NCBI GenBank assembly: GCA_017450005.1
Contig: JAFSYM010000018.1
Span: 1-34,916 of the forward strand
Length of the DNA stretch: 34,916 bases
Direction of reading: 5' to 3'
From: Clostridia bacterium
GTDB lineage: Bacteria > Bacillota > Clostridia > Oscillospirales > Acutalibacteraceae
This document shows positions 15,936 through 24,700 of this stretch, piece by piece. Position numbers and translations under genes: made by a program. Under the pieces are notes generated by a model that ran no database searches, had not been told where the DNA came from, and saw only the letters and a program-made list of their open reading frames with translations. Each line of letters starts with the position of its first letter. Within the stretch, counting starts at the first letter, position 1.

Positions 15936-16478
15936 ATGGAAAAGTTCTGGCAGTGGGTTGAAAAAATTTCGTTGTACAAATGGCTGAACGGACATCGTCT
16001 GTTCGGCAAAATCTTTAACCGCGAGATCCTCTCGTATTTGCTGTTCGGCGTGCTGACGACGGTGGTCTCCCTGGTGACGTTCTGGCTGCCGGACAGGCTG
16101 TTTGCGCTGATCGGGTATCAGGGCATCGTGCATTACGTGACCGGCTCCGCGAAAAATTTCGCCTACATTGAGGCCAACGTCATCTCATGGATCTGCGCGG
16201 TGACGTTCGCGTTTGTGACCAACAAGCGCTATGTATTTGAGTCAAAGGCGTCGGACAAAAAAACGGTGCTGCGTGAGCTTGTCACGTTCGCCGGCGGACG
16301 ATTGGCGACGCTGCTGGTCGACACGGGATTGATGATGCTGTTCGTGAGCGTGCTTTCCGTGCGTGAAATGATCGCAAAAGTCATCGTTCAGTTCGTCGTG
16401 GTTGTGCTGAACTATTTCATCAGCAAGTGGATCGTATTCCGCAAACCGTCCGATACAGACAAGGAGCAATCAACATGA
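15936..16478 (+). CDS. GtrA-like membrane protein
   Basis: The 180-residue protein has four predicted membrane segments, near residues 28-50, 75-97, 115-135 and 140-162. LSYLLFGVLTTVVSLVTFW, AVTFAFVTNKRYVFES and VVVVLNYFISKWIVFR are typical of the GtrA family (PF04138). Members are thought to help move undecaprenyl-linked sugars across the membrane for decorating cell-surface polymers. I chose ATG 15936, with GGAG upstream, over 15888. The stop overlaps the next start as ATGA, so the two genes are translationally coupled. Neighbouring transglycosylase and glycosidase genes fit a cell-envelope role. Confidence 0.85.
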   Translation: MEKFWQWVEKISLYKWLNGHRLFGKIFNREILSYLLFGVLTTVVSLVTFWLPDRLFALIGYQGIVHYVTGSAKNFAYIEANVISWICAVTFAFVTNKRYVFESKASDKKTVLRELVTFAGGRLATLLVDTGLMMLFVSVLSVREMIAKVIVQFVVVVLNYFISKWIVFRKPSDTDKEQST

Positions 16479-17233
16479 AAACAAGAATGATTTCGGCGCT
16501 TGCCGTACTCGTGCTGCTCATATCTCTCTGCGCCTGCAGACAGAACGGGTATGCGCTGATCGACGTGCCGAAGGAACTGCATATAGACGTGGCCGCGCTC
16601 TCGGAAGACGCGGATAACCTGATGGCAAGCGGCGAGAGTACGCCGCTGCTCGCGGCTCTCCCGCAGGAGGATCTGTATATCTACGCGTCCGATCCCACGA
16701 TTGCGCAGGGCGTGCTGGTCAAATACGACGGTCTGCTGCAATATTTTCCGTGGCGTTTCACACCGCAGCTCGCGCAGCCGGATCTGTACGTTGCGGACTA
16801 CAACGGCGACGGCGTGAAAGATATCGCGTTCACATTCGTGTCCGCCGACAGCGAATCGAAGCGCTGTGAAAACCTGCATGTGCTCACACGCGGCAAACGC
16901 GGATTTGAGGATCATTTTTATTCTGCAAAGAAGGCGGCGGTCGAGGCGAGCGGAAAGCTGTCTGTCGGCAATCCGGAGCAGGACAAGTTCATTGTTTATC
17001 TGGGTCAGACGCAGCAGACGTTCACCATGACCGGACACGGGACGTATGCCGGTCTGTATTTTGACGACTGGCAGGAGTTCACGCTCGGCGACACGATCAC
17101 CGTGGCAATCAAGCCCGGCCTGGTGTTCGAGGGCGAGGGTCAGCCGGTGTACAGCGCGCTGAACTATACCGCGTCGATTGAATTTGTCAACGGACTTCTG
17201 GCGCAGACCGGTGCGCAGGCGACGCTGTCGTGA
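16475..17233 (+). CDS. Lipoprotein of unknown function with a D-x-N-x-D-G motif
   Basis: The 252-residue protein has a type II signal peptide with lipobox LCAC (Cys21). The mature part contains YVADYNGDGVKDIAFTF near residue 110, a calcium-loop style motif as in FG-GAP or VCBS repeats, here as a single copy. No other domain is recognised. AAGGAG lies 8 nt upstream of the ATG, and the start overlaps the stop of the GtrA-like gene by 4 bp. It is followed after 10 nt by the mltG-like gene, so it probably works with these envelope proteins. Confidence 0.8.
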   Translation: MKTRMISALAVLVLLISLCACRQNGYALIDVPKELHIDVAALSEDADNLMASGESTPLLAALPQEDLYIYASDPTIAQGVLVKYDGLLQYFPWRFTPQLAQPDLYVADYNGDGVKDIAFTFVSADSESKRCENLHVLTRGKRGFEDHFYSAKKAAVEASGKLSVGNPEQDKFIVYLGQTQQTFTMTGHGTYAGLYFDDWQEFTLGDTITVAIKPGLVFEGEGQPVYSALNYTASIEFVNGLLAQTGAQATLS

Positions 17234-17243
17234 CGGAGGGAAT

Positions 17244-18047
17244 ATGAAACTGTATCGTGTTTTCTGCGTCGTACTGGCGCTGCTGTTTTTGTGCGCCTGC
17301 GGGAAGGCGGCTGCACCGCAGACGACGACCGAGGCGCAGCCGAACACCGTGCGCGTGACGTTTCCGGAGGGCAAGACGACGCTGCAGATCGCTGCGCTTT
17401 TAGAGGAGAACGGCGTGTGCGCCGCAGCGGACTTTCTGCAGGCGGTGCGAGAATCGGATTCGGACTATGCGCTTTCGCTTGCCGGGCAGGACAGACCGTT
17501 CCTGCTGGAGGGCTATATTTTCCCGGACACATACGAGTTTTACAAAAACGAGTCTGCCTCTTCCGCGCTCTCACGCTTTCTGCGCAACATGGCTGTTCGC
17601 TTTACCGCGGATGATCTGGCGCGCGCGCAGGAAGTGGGCATGACGATGGACGAAACACTCACGCTCGCGTCGATCATTCAGGCGGAGGCCGGCGATCCGC
17701 CCGAGATGCCGAAGGTTTCTGCCGTGCTGCACAACCGTCTCGACCAGGGCATGAAGCTGCAGTGCGACGTGACGTATTTTTACCTGGAAAAAACGGTTAT
17801 GCCGGCCTTGTGTCCTGACGGCTGGGACGACGCGGTGTACGAAAAATACGCGGATCTGTACTACACCTACCGCATCGGCGGTCTGCCGCTGGGACCGATC
17901 TGCAATCCCGGCGCCGATGCGATTCACGCCGCGCTCTACCCGGCGGATTCGAGCGACCTGTACTTTGTGACGGACGCGGACGGAAACTACTACTATTCCG
18001 AAACCTATGAAGCCCATCAAAACATTTGTCGACAGATCGGACGGTAA
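17244..18047 (+). CDS. mltG: MltG/YceG-like endolytic murein transglycosylase, lipoprotein form
   Basis: The 267-residue protein ends peptidoglycan strand growth by cleaving nascent glycan near the membrane. The sequence has TLQIAALLEENGV (LysM-like part), LEGYIFPDTYEF, the catalytic stretch LASIIQAEAG with Glu148, HNRLDQGMKLQCDVT, and TYRIGGLPLGPICNPG, all conserved in YceG/MltG. Unusually, it begins with a lipobox (LFLCAC, Cys19) instead of the common transmembrane helix and is shorter than most members. GGAGG lies just upstream of ATG 17244, which rules out the longer frame from 17178. The stop is 4 nt before the next gene. Confidence 0.88.
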   Translation: MKLYRVFCVVLALLFLCACGKAAAPQTTTEAQPNTVRVTFPEGKTTLQIAALLEENGVCAAADFLQAVRESDSDYALSLAGQDRPFLLEGYIFPDTYEFYKNESASSALSRFLRNMAVRFTADDLARAQEVGMTMDETLTLASIIQAEAGDPPEMPKVSAVLHNRLDQGMKLQCDVTYFYLEKTVMPALCPDGWDDAVYEKYADLYYTYRIGGLPLGPICNPGADAIHAALYPADSSDLYFVTDADGNYYYSETYEAHQNICRQIGR

Positions 18048-18051
18048 AACA

Positions 18052-20115
18052 ATGACACATACATTATATATAAAGGGTGTACCGAAGCCCGCAAAACACT
18101 TTTTTCCCGCATCGGGCGTATGCGGCAACGGCAATCTGTGCCTGATGGTCGGCGCATCCGCGGATGTGCTGACGCTGCACATTGCAAAATCCGATTTCTG
18201 GAAAGGGCTGTCCGGCGGTCGTGCGGACGGCGGCATCAAGGCGGTCGGCCAACTGCGCATCCGCGGAATTGATCCCGCGCACATGACGTGTGAGCAGCGG
18301 CTCGATGACGGCATGCTCACAGGTACGTGCGGCGACAAAAGATGGAAACTGTTTTTGGCGCCGGAAAACATAGCTGTGCTGCGAGTTGAGTCGCCGGAAC
18401 AGGCGGAGCCGGTCGCGGCCGAGCTGCTCCCGGCTTACGGCAGCGGCAGTCATGCGTCCGTGCAGCGACTGTCGGGACAGGCGATCCTCGAACGCAGCTT
18501 TACAGGCGATAAGCTGTGCTTTGAAAGCGCGGTGTGCGCTGTGCTGCGTGAAGGCGAACGGCAGGTGCGCGACGGCGTGTGCACGCAGACATTTTTCTTA
18601 TCGGCCGCGACGAATCACGAGACGCCGGATTTCCGCGCGCGGGCGCTCGCTCTGGCGGCGGACGCGGATGCGCAGGCGCTGCGGAGTGCGCACGACGAAT
18701 GGTGGCGTGCGTTCTGGCAGCGTTCTACCGTCTGTCTTTCGGACAAGACGCTGGAGACGCAGTGGTACGCCGATCTGTATCTGCTTGCGTGCTGCTGCGG
18801 AACCGAAGGCTTTCCGCCCGGACTGTTCGGCAACTTTATCCGGTCGGACAACGTGCCGTGGCACGGAGACTATCACCTGAATTATAACTTCCAGGCGCCG
18901 TTCTACGGTGTCTTTGCCGCCAACCATCCGGAGCTGTCCGACGGCTACGAAGCGCCGCTTCTGGATTTTATGCCGGAGGGCGAACGCAATGCGCGAGAGT
19001 TTCTCGGCTGCCGCGGCATTTACTACCCCGTGGGTATCGGCCCGAAGGGGATGAACACATCCTGCGCGCCTTCACTCGAGCATAACGAGCTGTTCCTGGG
19101 ACAGAAGAGCGACGCGGCCTACGGCGCGGTCATCCCGATTCTGCGCTGGAACGCGACGCGGGACACGGACTATGCCGCGCGCGTTTACCCCTATATCCGC
19201 GCGGTCGCGGTCTTCTTTGAGGATTACATGACGTTTGAGGACGGCCGGTATTGGATTCGTAACGACGCCATTCATGAGGTGCCGCTGTACTGGGAGGGGT
19301 TCCGGTACGGGTGCGAGGACGACTATACGACCGACACCAACAACCTGCTCACGCTCGGGTTGGTGCGTATGACGCTTTCAGCGGCGGCAGATATGGCCGA
19401 TGCGCTCGGCGCGGATGCGGACAGCGCGGCCAAATGGCGCGAAATGCTGCAAAAAATAAGCCCCTTCCCCACGTTCCGCTACAAGGGGAAAGAGGTATTT
19501 CGCTATACGGAGAGCGGACGCGACTGGTGCCGGGGCAATTCGCTGTGCATCCAGCATATCTTTCCGGCCGGACAGATCGGCCTGTCCAGCGGCAGCTATC
19601 TGCTGCGGGTCGCGCGCAATACGTTCTCGGTCGAGGATCGCGCGCTGGACGATAACGGCGCCAATTCGTACCTGCCGGCCGGTGCGCGTATCGGCATAGA
19701 TGAGGCGACGCTGCGGCATGCGCTGCACCGCCACATCGACGCGTTCCGTCTGCCGAACGGCCTGTTCGACCATGCGGGCGGCGGGATTGAGCACAATGCC
19801 ATGACGCTGGCAACGGTCAACGAGATGCTCATGCAGAGCCATGAAGGTATTTTGCGGCTGTTCCCGGTGTGGCGCAGCGATGCGTCTTTCGAGAATCTGC
19901 GTGCAGACGGCGCATTTTTGGTGTCGGCTGCGCAGAAGGACGACCTGATCGTGCGCGCGCGTGTGACGGCCGAGCGCGGCGGCACACTGCGTATGGAGAA
20001 CCCGTATACCGTCGCACTGGTTCGCCGTGCGGACGAAACGACGGCAGAGTTCTCCGGCGAGATCTGCGTGCGGATGCAGCCGGGAGAGACGATCGAAATC
20101 ATCAAAAAGGCATGA
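18052..20115 (+). CDS. GH95-like six-hairpin glycosidase
   Basis: The protein of about 687 residues has an N-terminal beta-sandwich (FPASGVCGNGNLCLMVGAS) and an alpha-toroid core. HGDYHLNYNFQ puts Asn277 and Asn279 at the place of the water-activating Asn pair of GH95 alpha-L-fucosidases. Near the C-terminus EMLMQSHEGILRLFPVW matches the GH95 family. The region around the GH95 general acid is divergent (NTSCAPSLEHNELFLG), so the sugar may not be fucose. There is no signal peptide, so it is predicted cytosolic. I prefer ATG 18052, 4 nt after the mltG stop, over 18007 inside mltG. It is the last gene of the cluster. Confidence 0.8.
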   Translation: MTHTLYIKGVPKPAKHFFPASGVCGNGNLCLMVGASADVLTLHIAKSDFWKGLSGGRADGGIKAVGQLRIRGIDPAHMTCEQRLDDGMLTGTCGDKRWKLFLAPENIAVLRVESPEQAEPVAAELLPAYGSGSHASVQRLSGQAILERSFTGDKLCFESAVCAVLREGERQVRDGVCTQTFFLSAATNHETPDFRARALALAADADAQALRSAHDEWWRAFWQRSTVCLSDKTLETQWYADLYLLACCCGTEGFPPGLFGNFIRSDNVPWHGDYHLNYNFQAPFYGVFAANHPELSDGYEAPLLDFMPEGERNAREFLGCRGIYYPVGIGPKGMNTSCAPSLEHNELFLGQKSDAAYGAVIPILRWNATRDTDYAARVYPYIRAVAVFFEDYMTFEDGRYWIRNDAIHEVPLYWEGFRYGCEDDYTTDTNNLLTLGLVRMTLSAAADMADALGADADSAAKWREMLQKISPFPTFRYKGKEVFRYTESGRDWCRGNSLCIQHIFPAGQIGLSSGSYLLRVARNTFSVEDRALDDNGANSYLPAGARIGIDEATLRHALHRHIDAFRLPNGLFDHAGGGIEHNAMTLATVNEMLMQSHEGILRLFPVWRSDASFENLRADGAFLVSAAQKDDLIVRARVTAERGGTLRMENPYTVALVRRADETTAEFSGEICVRMQPGETIEIIKKA

Positions 20116-20142
20116 AAAAAGCCCACCCGATCGGGTGGGCTC
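20115..20142. terminator. Bidirectional terminator (perfect 22-bp palindrome)
   Basis: AGCCCACCCGATCGGGTGGGCT at 20120-20141 is self-complementary and is preceded by six A residues. On the minus strand it is therefore followed by TTTTTT, ending the XRE gene. On the plus strand it is followed by CATTTCTT, ending the seven-gene run. Confidence 0.9.
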
Positions 20143-20154
20143 ATTTCTTGCGGA

Positions 20155-20400
20155 TCATTCCAGACCAAGCAGCCAGTTGACGGAGACACCGAGAACGTCG
20201 GCTAATGCCTTGAGCTCAAAGTCGGACACCGAGCGAAGCTGTCCTTCCAGCTTGGAAAGACCGGATGCGTTCAGGTCGATTCCTTTGATTTGCAGCTGTG
20301 TGAGCAAATCTTTCTGTTTCATCCCCATAGACTTGCGCTGCTGCTCCACCCGCTCGCCGACGATGTTGCGGTCGCCGAGTGCTTGCTTTCTGATTCTCAC
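20155..20400 (-). CDS. XRE-family (Cro/CI-type) DNA-binding regulator
   Basis: The 81-residue protein is essentially one helix-turn-helix domain. RVEQQRKSMGMKQKDLLTQLQ gives helices 1-2, LNASGLSKLEGQLR the recognition helix, and SDFELKALADVLGVSVNWLLG the closing helices. It has no ligand or peptidase domain. The start is GTG at 20400 with AGGGG 10 nt upstream. Its own promoter (20513-20485) is clear. It sits in the same orientation as the 47-residue peptide gene and MarR, and an 18-bp palindrome at 20580-20597 nearby could be its operator. The target genes are unknown. Confidence 0.9.
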   Translation of the reverse strand: MRIRKQALGDRNIVGERVEQQRKSMGMKQKDLLTQLQIKGIDLNASGLSKLEGQLRSVSDFELKALADVLGVSVNWLLGLE

Positions 20401-20484
20401 GATGGTCAGCCCCTATCTATATAAAATAAAAGAACGCGATGCAAAGTGAAGGGACAATTGTTTAAAGCATATATATTATAATGC

Positions 20485-20513
20485 ATTATAACATAGCACT
20501 ATTCCATTTGCAA
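20485..20513 (-). promoter_or_regulatory. Promoter of the XRE gene
   Basis: On the minus strand TTGCAA (20513-20508), a 17-bp spacer and TATAAT (20490-20485) are present. A second TATAAT lies just downstream. Confidence 0.75.
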
Positions 20514-20579
20514 GTCTTTTTATACAAAAAAGCGAGAATATAGCCAAAATATTTAAAAAAATGTATAAAAACGGCCTAT

Positions 20580-20597
20580 ACAGTATAAATATACTGT
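20580..20597. promoter_or_regulatory. Perfect dyad ACAGTATA-AA-TATACTGT (candidate operator)
   Basis: Two exact 8-bp half sites are separated by 2 bp in an AT-rich stretch between the XRE promoter and the peptide terminator. The size and symmetry suit an XRE or MarR dimer. Confidence 0.5.
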
Positions 20598-20604
20598 TTC
20601 GATT

Positions 20605-20646
20605 AAAAAAGAATTCGGACGCCCCGTCAGGAGCGTCCTCTTTTTT
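20605..20646. terminator. Bidirectional terminator downstream of the 47-residue peptide
   Basis: GGACGC (20617-20622) and GCGTCC (20633-20638) form the stem, flanked by A6 on the left and T6 on the right. It can end transcription from either side; the peptide gene reads into it from the right. Confidence 0.75.
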
Positions 20647-20703
20647 GCTTATTCTGTTGGCCAAAAGAATGAACAAGATTCTTTCCAGAACAAACCTGGG
20701 TCC

Positions 20704-20847
20704 TTATGCGCCGACGTTGCCGACGATCTTGAGGATGAGGTTCATCACTGCAGTAACGGCATCATATGCGTACTGGGATGCGTTGGACGTGGTGATCCAT
20801 GCGAATGCCTTCAAAATAGCGTTGAGAGCAGTTTCAAGAATTGCCAT
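20704..20847 (-). CDS. Small hydrophobic/amphipathic peptide, 47 residues
   Basis: The reading frame starts MAILETALNAILKAFAW and ends MNLILKIVGNVGA. AAAGGAG lies 8 nt before the ATG and a strong terminator lies downstream. Two hydrophobic helices (about residues 2-17 and 30-44) are joined by a polar STNASQY-like turn (ITTSNASQYAYD). There are only a few charged residues, and there is no Cys and no signal cleavage site. The shape resembles leaderless bacteriocins, phenol-soluble-modulin-like peptides or toxin peptides, but I recognise no family. It lies between MarR and XRE genes on the same strand. Confidence 0.65.
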   Translation of the reverse strand: MAILETALNAILKAFAWITTSNASQYAYDAVTAVMNLILKIVGNVGA

Positions 20848-20877
20848 GATTCGGACTCCTTTCGTAGATTTATTCAA

Positions 20878-20893
20878 TCGTCCCGAAGGACGA
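20878..20893 (-). other. UUCG-capped hairpin between marR and the peptide gene
   Basis: On the minus strand TCGTCC, TTCG, GGACGA form a 6-bp stem with a stable tetraloop. No T run follows, so it is probably a processing or stability element that separates the two messages. Confidence 0.5.
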
Positions 20894-20904
20894 GTGGATA
20901 GCGA

Positions 20905-21375
20905 TCAGATGCGTTTGCCGGGGCGGATCATCGGCTCGGCGGTCTCGCACGGCTTGTCCGGCTCGAGCAGATTGCCCAGCAGCGCAAAAAACTGTGCCTG
21001 ACTGTCGGCGGGGAGCACATCGAATGCGTCCCGCAGTGCGCCGGCAGACTCCTGCCGGAACGCCTCGGCAGCCTCGCGCCCGCTGTCGGTGATAAAGATC
21101 AGCACACGGCGCTTGTCGGCGGCGTCCTTTTCGCGGACGATATGTCCGGCGGCAAGCAGCTTGTCCGTCAGTTCGCTGGCGGTGGAAGGGGAGACGCCCA
21201 GCAGGGGAACGAGCTCCGCCTGCGTCAGACCGTCTCGCGAGAGCAGCAGCTGCAGGTACCGACCCTGCCCGCTGCCGATGGAGCGGGAACCGACCTTGCC
21301 GCAAAGCAGACGATAGACCTGTTCGAGTCTTTCGTACAGAGCGGCGGGAGAAATCGTGCGCGCTGCGTCATCCAC
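20905..21375 (-). CDS. MarR-family transcriptional regulator
   Basis: The protein of about 156 residues has the winged helix-turn-helix layout: GSGQGRYLQLLLSRDGLTQAELVPLLGVSPSTASELTDKLLAAGHIVREKDAADKRRVLIFITDSG, with the DxRR wing. Helices at both ends would form the dimer. I place the start at GTG 21375, with AAAAAGGAG 9 nt upstream; an ATG at 21432 gives a longer frame with a poor site. It has its own promoter at 21482-21454. The peptide gene lies 57 bp downstream and may be co-transcribed. The ligand is unknown. Confidence 0.88.
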   Translation of the reverse strand: MDDAARTISPAALYERLEQVYRLLCGKVGSRSIGSGQGRYLQLLLSRDGLTQAELVPLLGVSPSTASELTDKLLAAGHIVREKDAADKRRVLIFITDSGREAAEAFRQESAGALRDAFDVLPADSQAQFFALLGNLLEPDKPCETAEPMIRPGKRI

Positions 21376-21413
21376 TTTGATCAGCTCCTTTTTGACTTCT
21401 TTGCATGAAAGAA

Positions 21414-21430
21414 GCAGCAGCTTATGCTGC
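21414..21430. promoter_or_regulatory. Dyad GCAGCA-N5-TGCTGC upstream of marR
   Basis: This inverted repeat lies just past the predicted marR transcription start. It could be an autoregulatory operator. Confidence 0.35.
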
Positions 21431-21453
21431 ACCCATTAGAGGATATCGTATGC

Positions 21454-21482
21454 ATTCTATCACATTTCCGTTGCTTTTTCAA
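21454..21482 (-). promoter_or_regulatory. Promoter of marR
   Basis: On the minus strand TTGAAA (21482-21477), a 17-bp spacer and TAGAAT (21459-21454) are present. Confidence 0.65.
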
Positions 21483-21755
21483 TACTTTTTTTTATTTTTC
21501 TTTCTGGAAGGATCTGCGAGTGCCGATGCGGGCGGCATACATCTCGTTTATCGTATAAAATATGCAAAAAAGAATCCCGTTTTCTGCGGTTTTATATTGA
21601 CATTGTTGAATGAATGTGATAAGGTTAACTTGCATAGTAGTGTGTGTCTGCATGGGCAGAATCGATTATTTTTCGATTGCGGAACTTAGTTGTAAGCGCC
21701 AGGCCTGTGCGGGCAGCACGGTTGATGTACAAAACTGAATGGAGGGAACTCAAGT
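21483..21755 (+). other. Intergenic region upstream of the giant surface protein
   Basis: No gene is seen. The region carries the promoter at 21597-21625, a leader of about 120 nt with a small hairpin AATCGA/TCGATT (near 21660-21677), and the ribosome binding site GGAGGG at 21742-21747. Confidence 0.55.
21597..21625 (+). promoter_or_regulatory. Promoter of the dockerin surface protein
   Basis: TTGACA (21597-21602), a 17-bp spacer and TAAGGT (21620-21625) are present. The -35 box is consensus and the -10 box is weak. Confidence 0.55.
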
Positions 21756-24700
21756 ATGTCAAATGTCAAGCGCACACTCAGCGCATTGCTGGCAATCGTG
21801 ATGGTCTTCACCACGATGACGGTCGCGTTCACCGTGATCGGCAGCGCCGCGCCTACAGTACCGCGCAATGCTGCAGCCGTGTTGAATCCGAACGTTTCGA
21901 TCACGGTGCCGCAGTACCTCGAAACCTATGGTACAGACTACTACCAGAGAGGTTCCAATGTTAAGTCAGGTGAAAGCGTCTTTGTTCAGATCACGGCGCC
22001 CAACGGAGCCGAGGTCAAGGACGTGGCGCTTGCCTGCAGCGATGCTGGTATTTCGCTCGGTCAGCGTATCAAGCAGGGTCAGGACGGCTATTCCTGGGCC
22101 ATCAACGGCGGTACGCTCAAGACTGCGCCCAGCGCAGACGGTTCGAGCGTGGTTAAGTGGACGTTCACCTATCAGGTCAACGGCACTGCTTATACGGCCG
22201 AGGCATGGTCCTCTTTGAAGCTGCTGTACAACGATCCCGGCTTTGCCGTGCATCTGCAGCACAATAATATCGCTGCCGAGCACAAGACGCAGAACTACCA
22301 CGTGGAGTGGGTCTCGCCTCTGTACGGCGATGCAGCCACTGAAACGGCGGAGTATTTTTCACAGTGCTACATCAACGAGGGCTCCGGTAAGGATTTCGCT
22401 TCCACTGCCCGTGAGGCGTCCAGCTATCTGTGGGAGCATGACTATGGCAGCGGCGGCAGCAAGGAAGATACCAGCCCCATTTATGCCAAGGGTCAGATTT
22501 ACGTTGACGTCGGCCAGAACAGCGACCTTTCGGGCGCCGGTATGCAGATCGTCGGCAGACCCCACGGCAACTACGACAACGACGGCAACCACTATCAGTA
22601 CTACAGAGGCACGACCATTGAATCGCAGACGGTCAACGGCGCCTCCTCGAACAACTTCGCCGTTACGCAGACCGGCAAGACGGAGCTGTCCGGCGAGCAG
22701 ATGATCGCTGATACGTTCTCCGGCACGCTGCCTGCGGCAGGCGGTTCCGCTGTGCTCAACACCCAAACGTTCTGGGAAGGCAACGTGAAGGATCACTGGT
22801 ACTCTGCCACGTCGCACCACTACTCCTACACCAAGTATACGCTGCGTATTGCAACGTACGATAAGAACGCGCTGAAAACGGCGCTCGACACCGCAACGGC
22901 GGCGAACTATCAGGCGTCGCAGTTCCTGAATGCCGCTCCGTCCGGCAGCGGTTATTCCGCGTTCCGCACATGGGATCAGTATCACGCCGCGCTGCAGCAG
23001 GCATGGTACATCTACGGCAGAGAAGATGTCTCGAATGCACAGGTCGTTGCTGCAACGGATGCACTGAACGCTGCGCTTCCGAAGTACAACTCCGGCACCG
23101 GCGCATGGCAGTCCGGCATGATGTACGGCCCGGCGGATTACTCCCGTATTGACTCCATCAAGGCGACGATCCCCGACGTACTTGATCCCGATTTCTATGC
23201 CGCATATTCCGACGGAACATACGGCAAATACTATCAGTATTCCTATGCGAGTGCGCTGATCGATGCGCTCAACGACATCGACTACGACCGTCCGCTCGAC
23301 GCTCGTTACCAGGGTGTTGTGGACCAGATGCGCGCCAATCTTGCGGCGGCCATCACCAATGTTGAGGGCAAGACCAAGATGGTCAGCGTGGAGTTCGTCG
23401 CCAACCAGACGGACGTGCGCAACCTGCCGTCCGCTGCTTCGACGACGCTGACCGGCACGGTGCAGAAGCCCGCGACAGATCCGTCCAAGTCCTACTACAG
23501 ATTCACCGGCTGGTACTTTGACGAAGCGTGCACGGTGCCTGTTACATCATGGCCGCTTGGCATCAACTACACCAGCCCCTACTTCAAGGCAGATCTGAAC
23601 AATAAGAACGACAATGCAGGCGTTGCCTATTCGCTGTATGCGGGCTGGCAGCTGACCGGCAAGACGCTGTCCTTTGATACGCAGGGCGGCAGCACGATCG
23701 CAACCGTGACAGGCGAAAACGGCGCGGCCTACGGCGGCCCGAGCGAAGTACCGACCAAGCCCGGTTGGAAATTCGTCGGCGGGTATCTCGATGCGACCAC
23801 GCAGAATCCGGTGGATTGGTCAACCTTTACCTTCGGCAGTGTGAGCATCGTATATGCCAAGTGGGAAAAGGATACATTCGTTGTGACGTTCAATGCCATG
23901 GGTGGTGCGTTCGCAAACGGTGACAGCATGTATACCTTTACCGGCCTGTACGGCGATCCGGTTACCGAACCGACGCCGCCGACCAGATCCGGCAACGGTT
24001 TTGTGGGCTGGTTCTATGATTCCGCAACGACGCAGCCTGTGGACTTCAACAGCTTCACGGTTCCCAGCTCCAACATGACGATCTACGCCAAGTGGAACGC
24101 GAGCATCCGCAATGTGACGCTGCAGGCCAACAACGGCACTGCGCCTGTTGTGATGACGTATTCGATCGGCGCGCAGGTCACGGCGCCTGCCACGCCCTCC
24201 AAAGCGGGCTTCACATTCAAGCAGTGGTGCTATAACGCCGCGCTCACGCAGGTCGTTACGTTCCCGTTCAACATGGGCGCCGACAACCTGACGCTGTATG
24301 CGCAGTACACGCCTCTGAAGTTCAACGTTTACTTCTCCGCCGGCGAGGGTCAGATGGCTGATTCTTTCGTCGCGTCCGATTACTATGAGCTGGATTGCGG
24401 TTCCGTGCTTGTTGCGCCCGAAGAGCCGACCAGACCGGGTTACGTCTTTACCGGCTGGACCTGGGAAGGCGCGCCGTATGAGCTCACCGTCGTTCCCGCG
24501 CAGAACATCACGCTTGTGGCGTCCTGGGAAGTGGAACCGAACATGGTGAAGTTCAAGCTGCGCACCGATGCGCCCGCCGCGATTTCGCAGGGCGACGTCA
24601 TCACCGCAACCGTGTCCATGCAGGCGAACCATATCGTCAGTACGCACGCATTCGTGGTGTACTATGACAGCAGATACTTCACGCCGGCCATCAACGGTCA

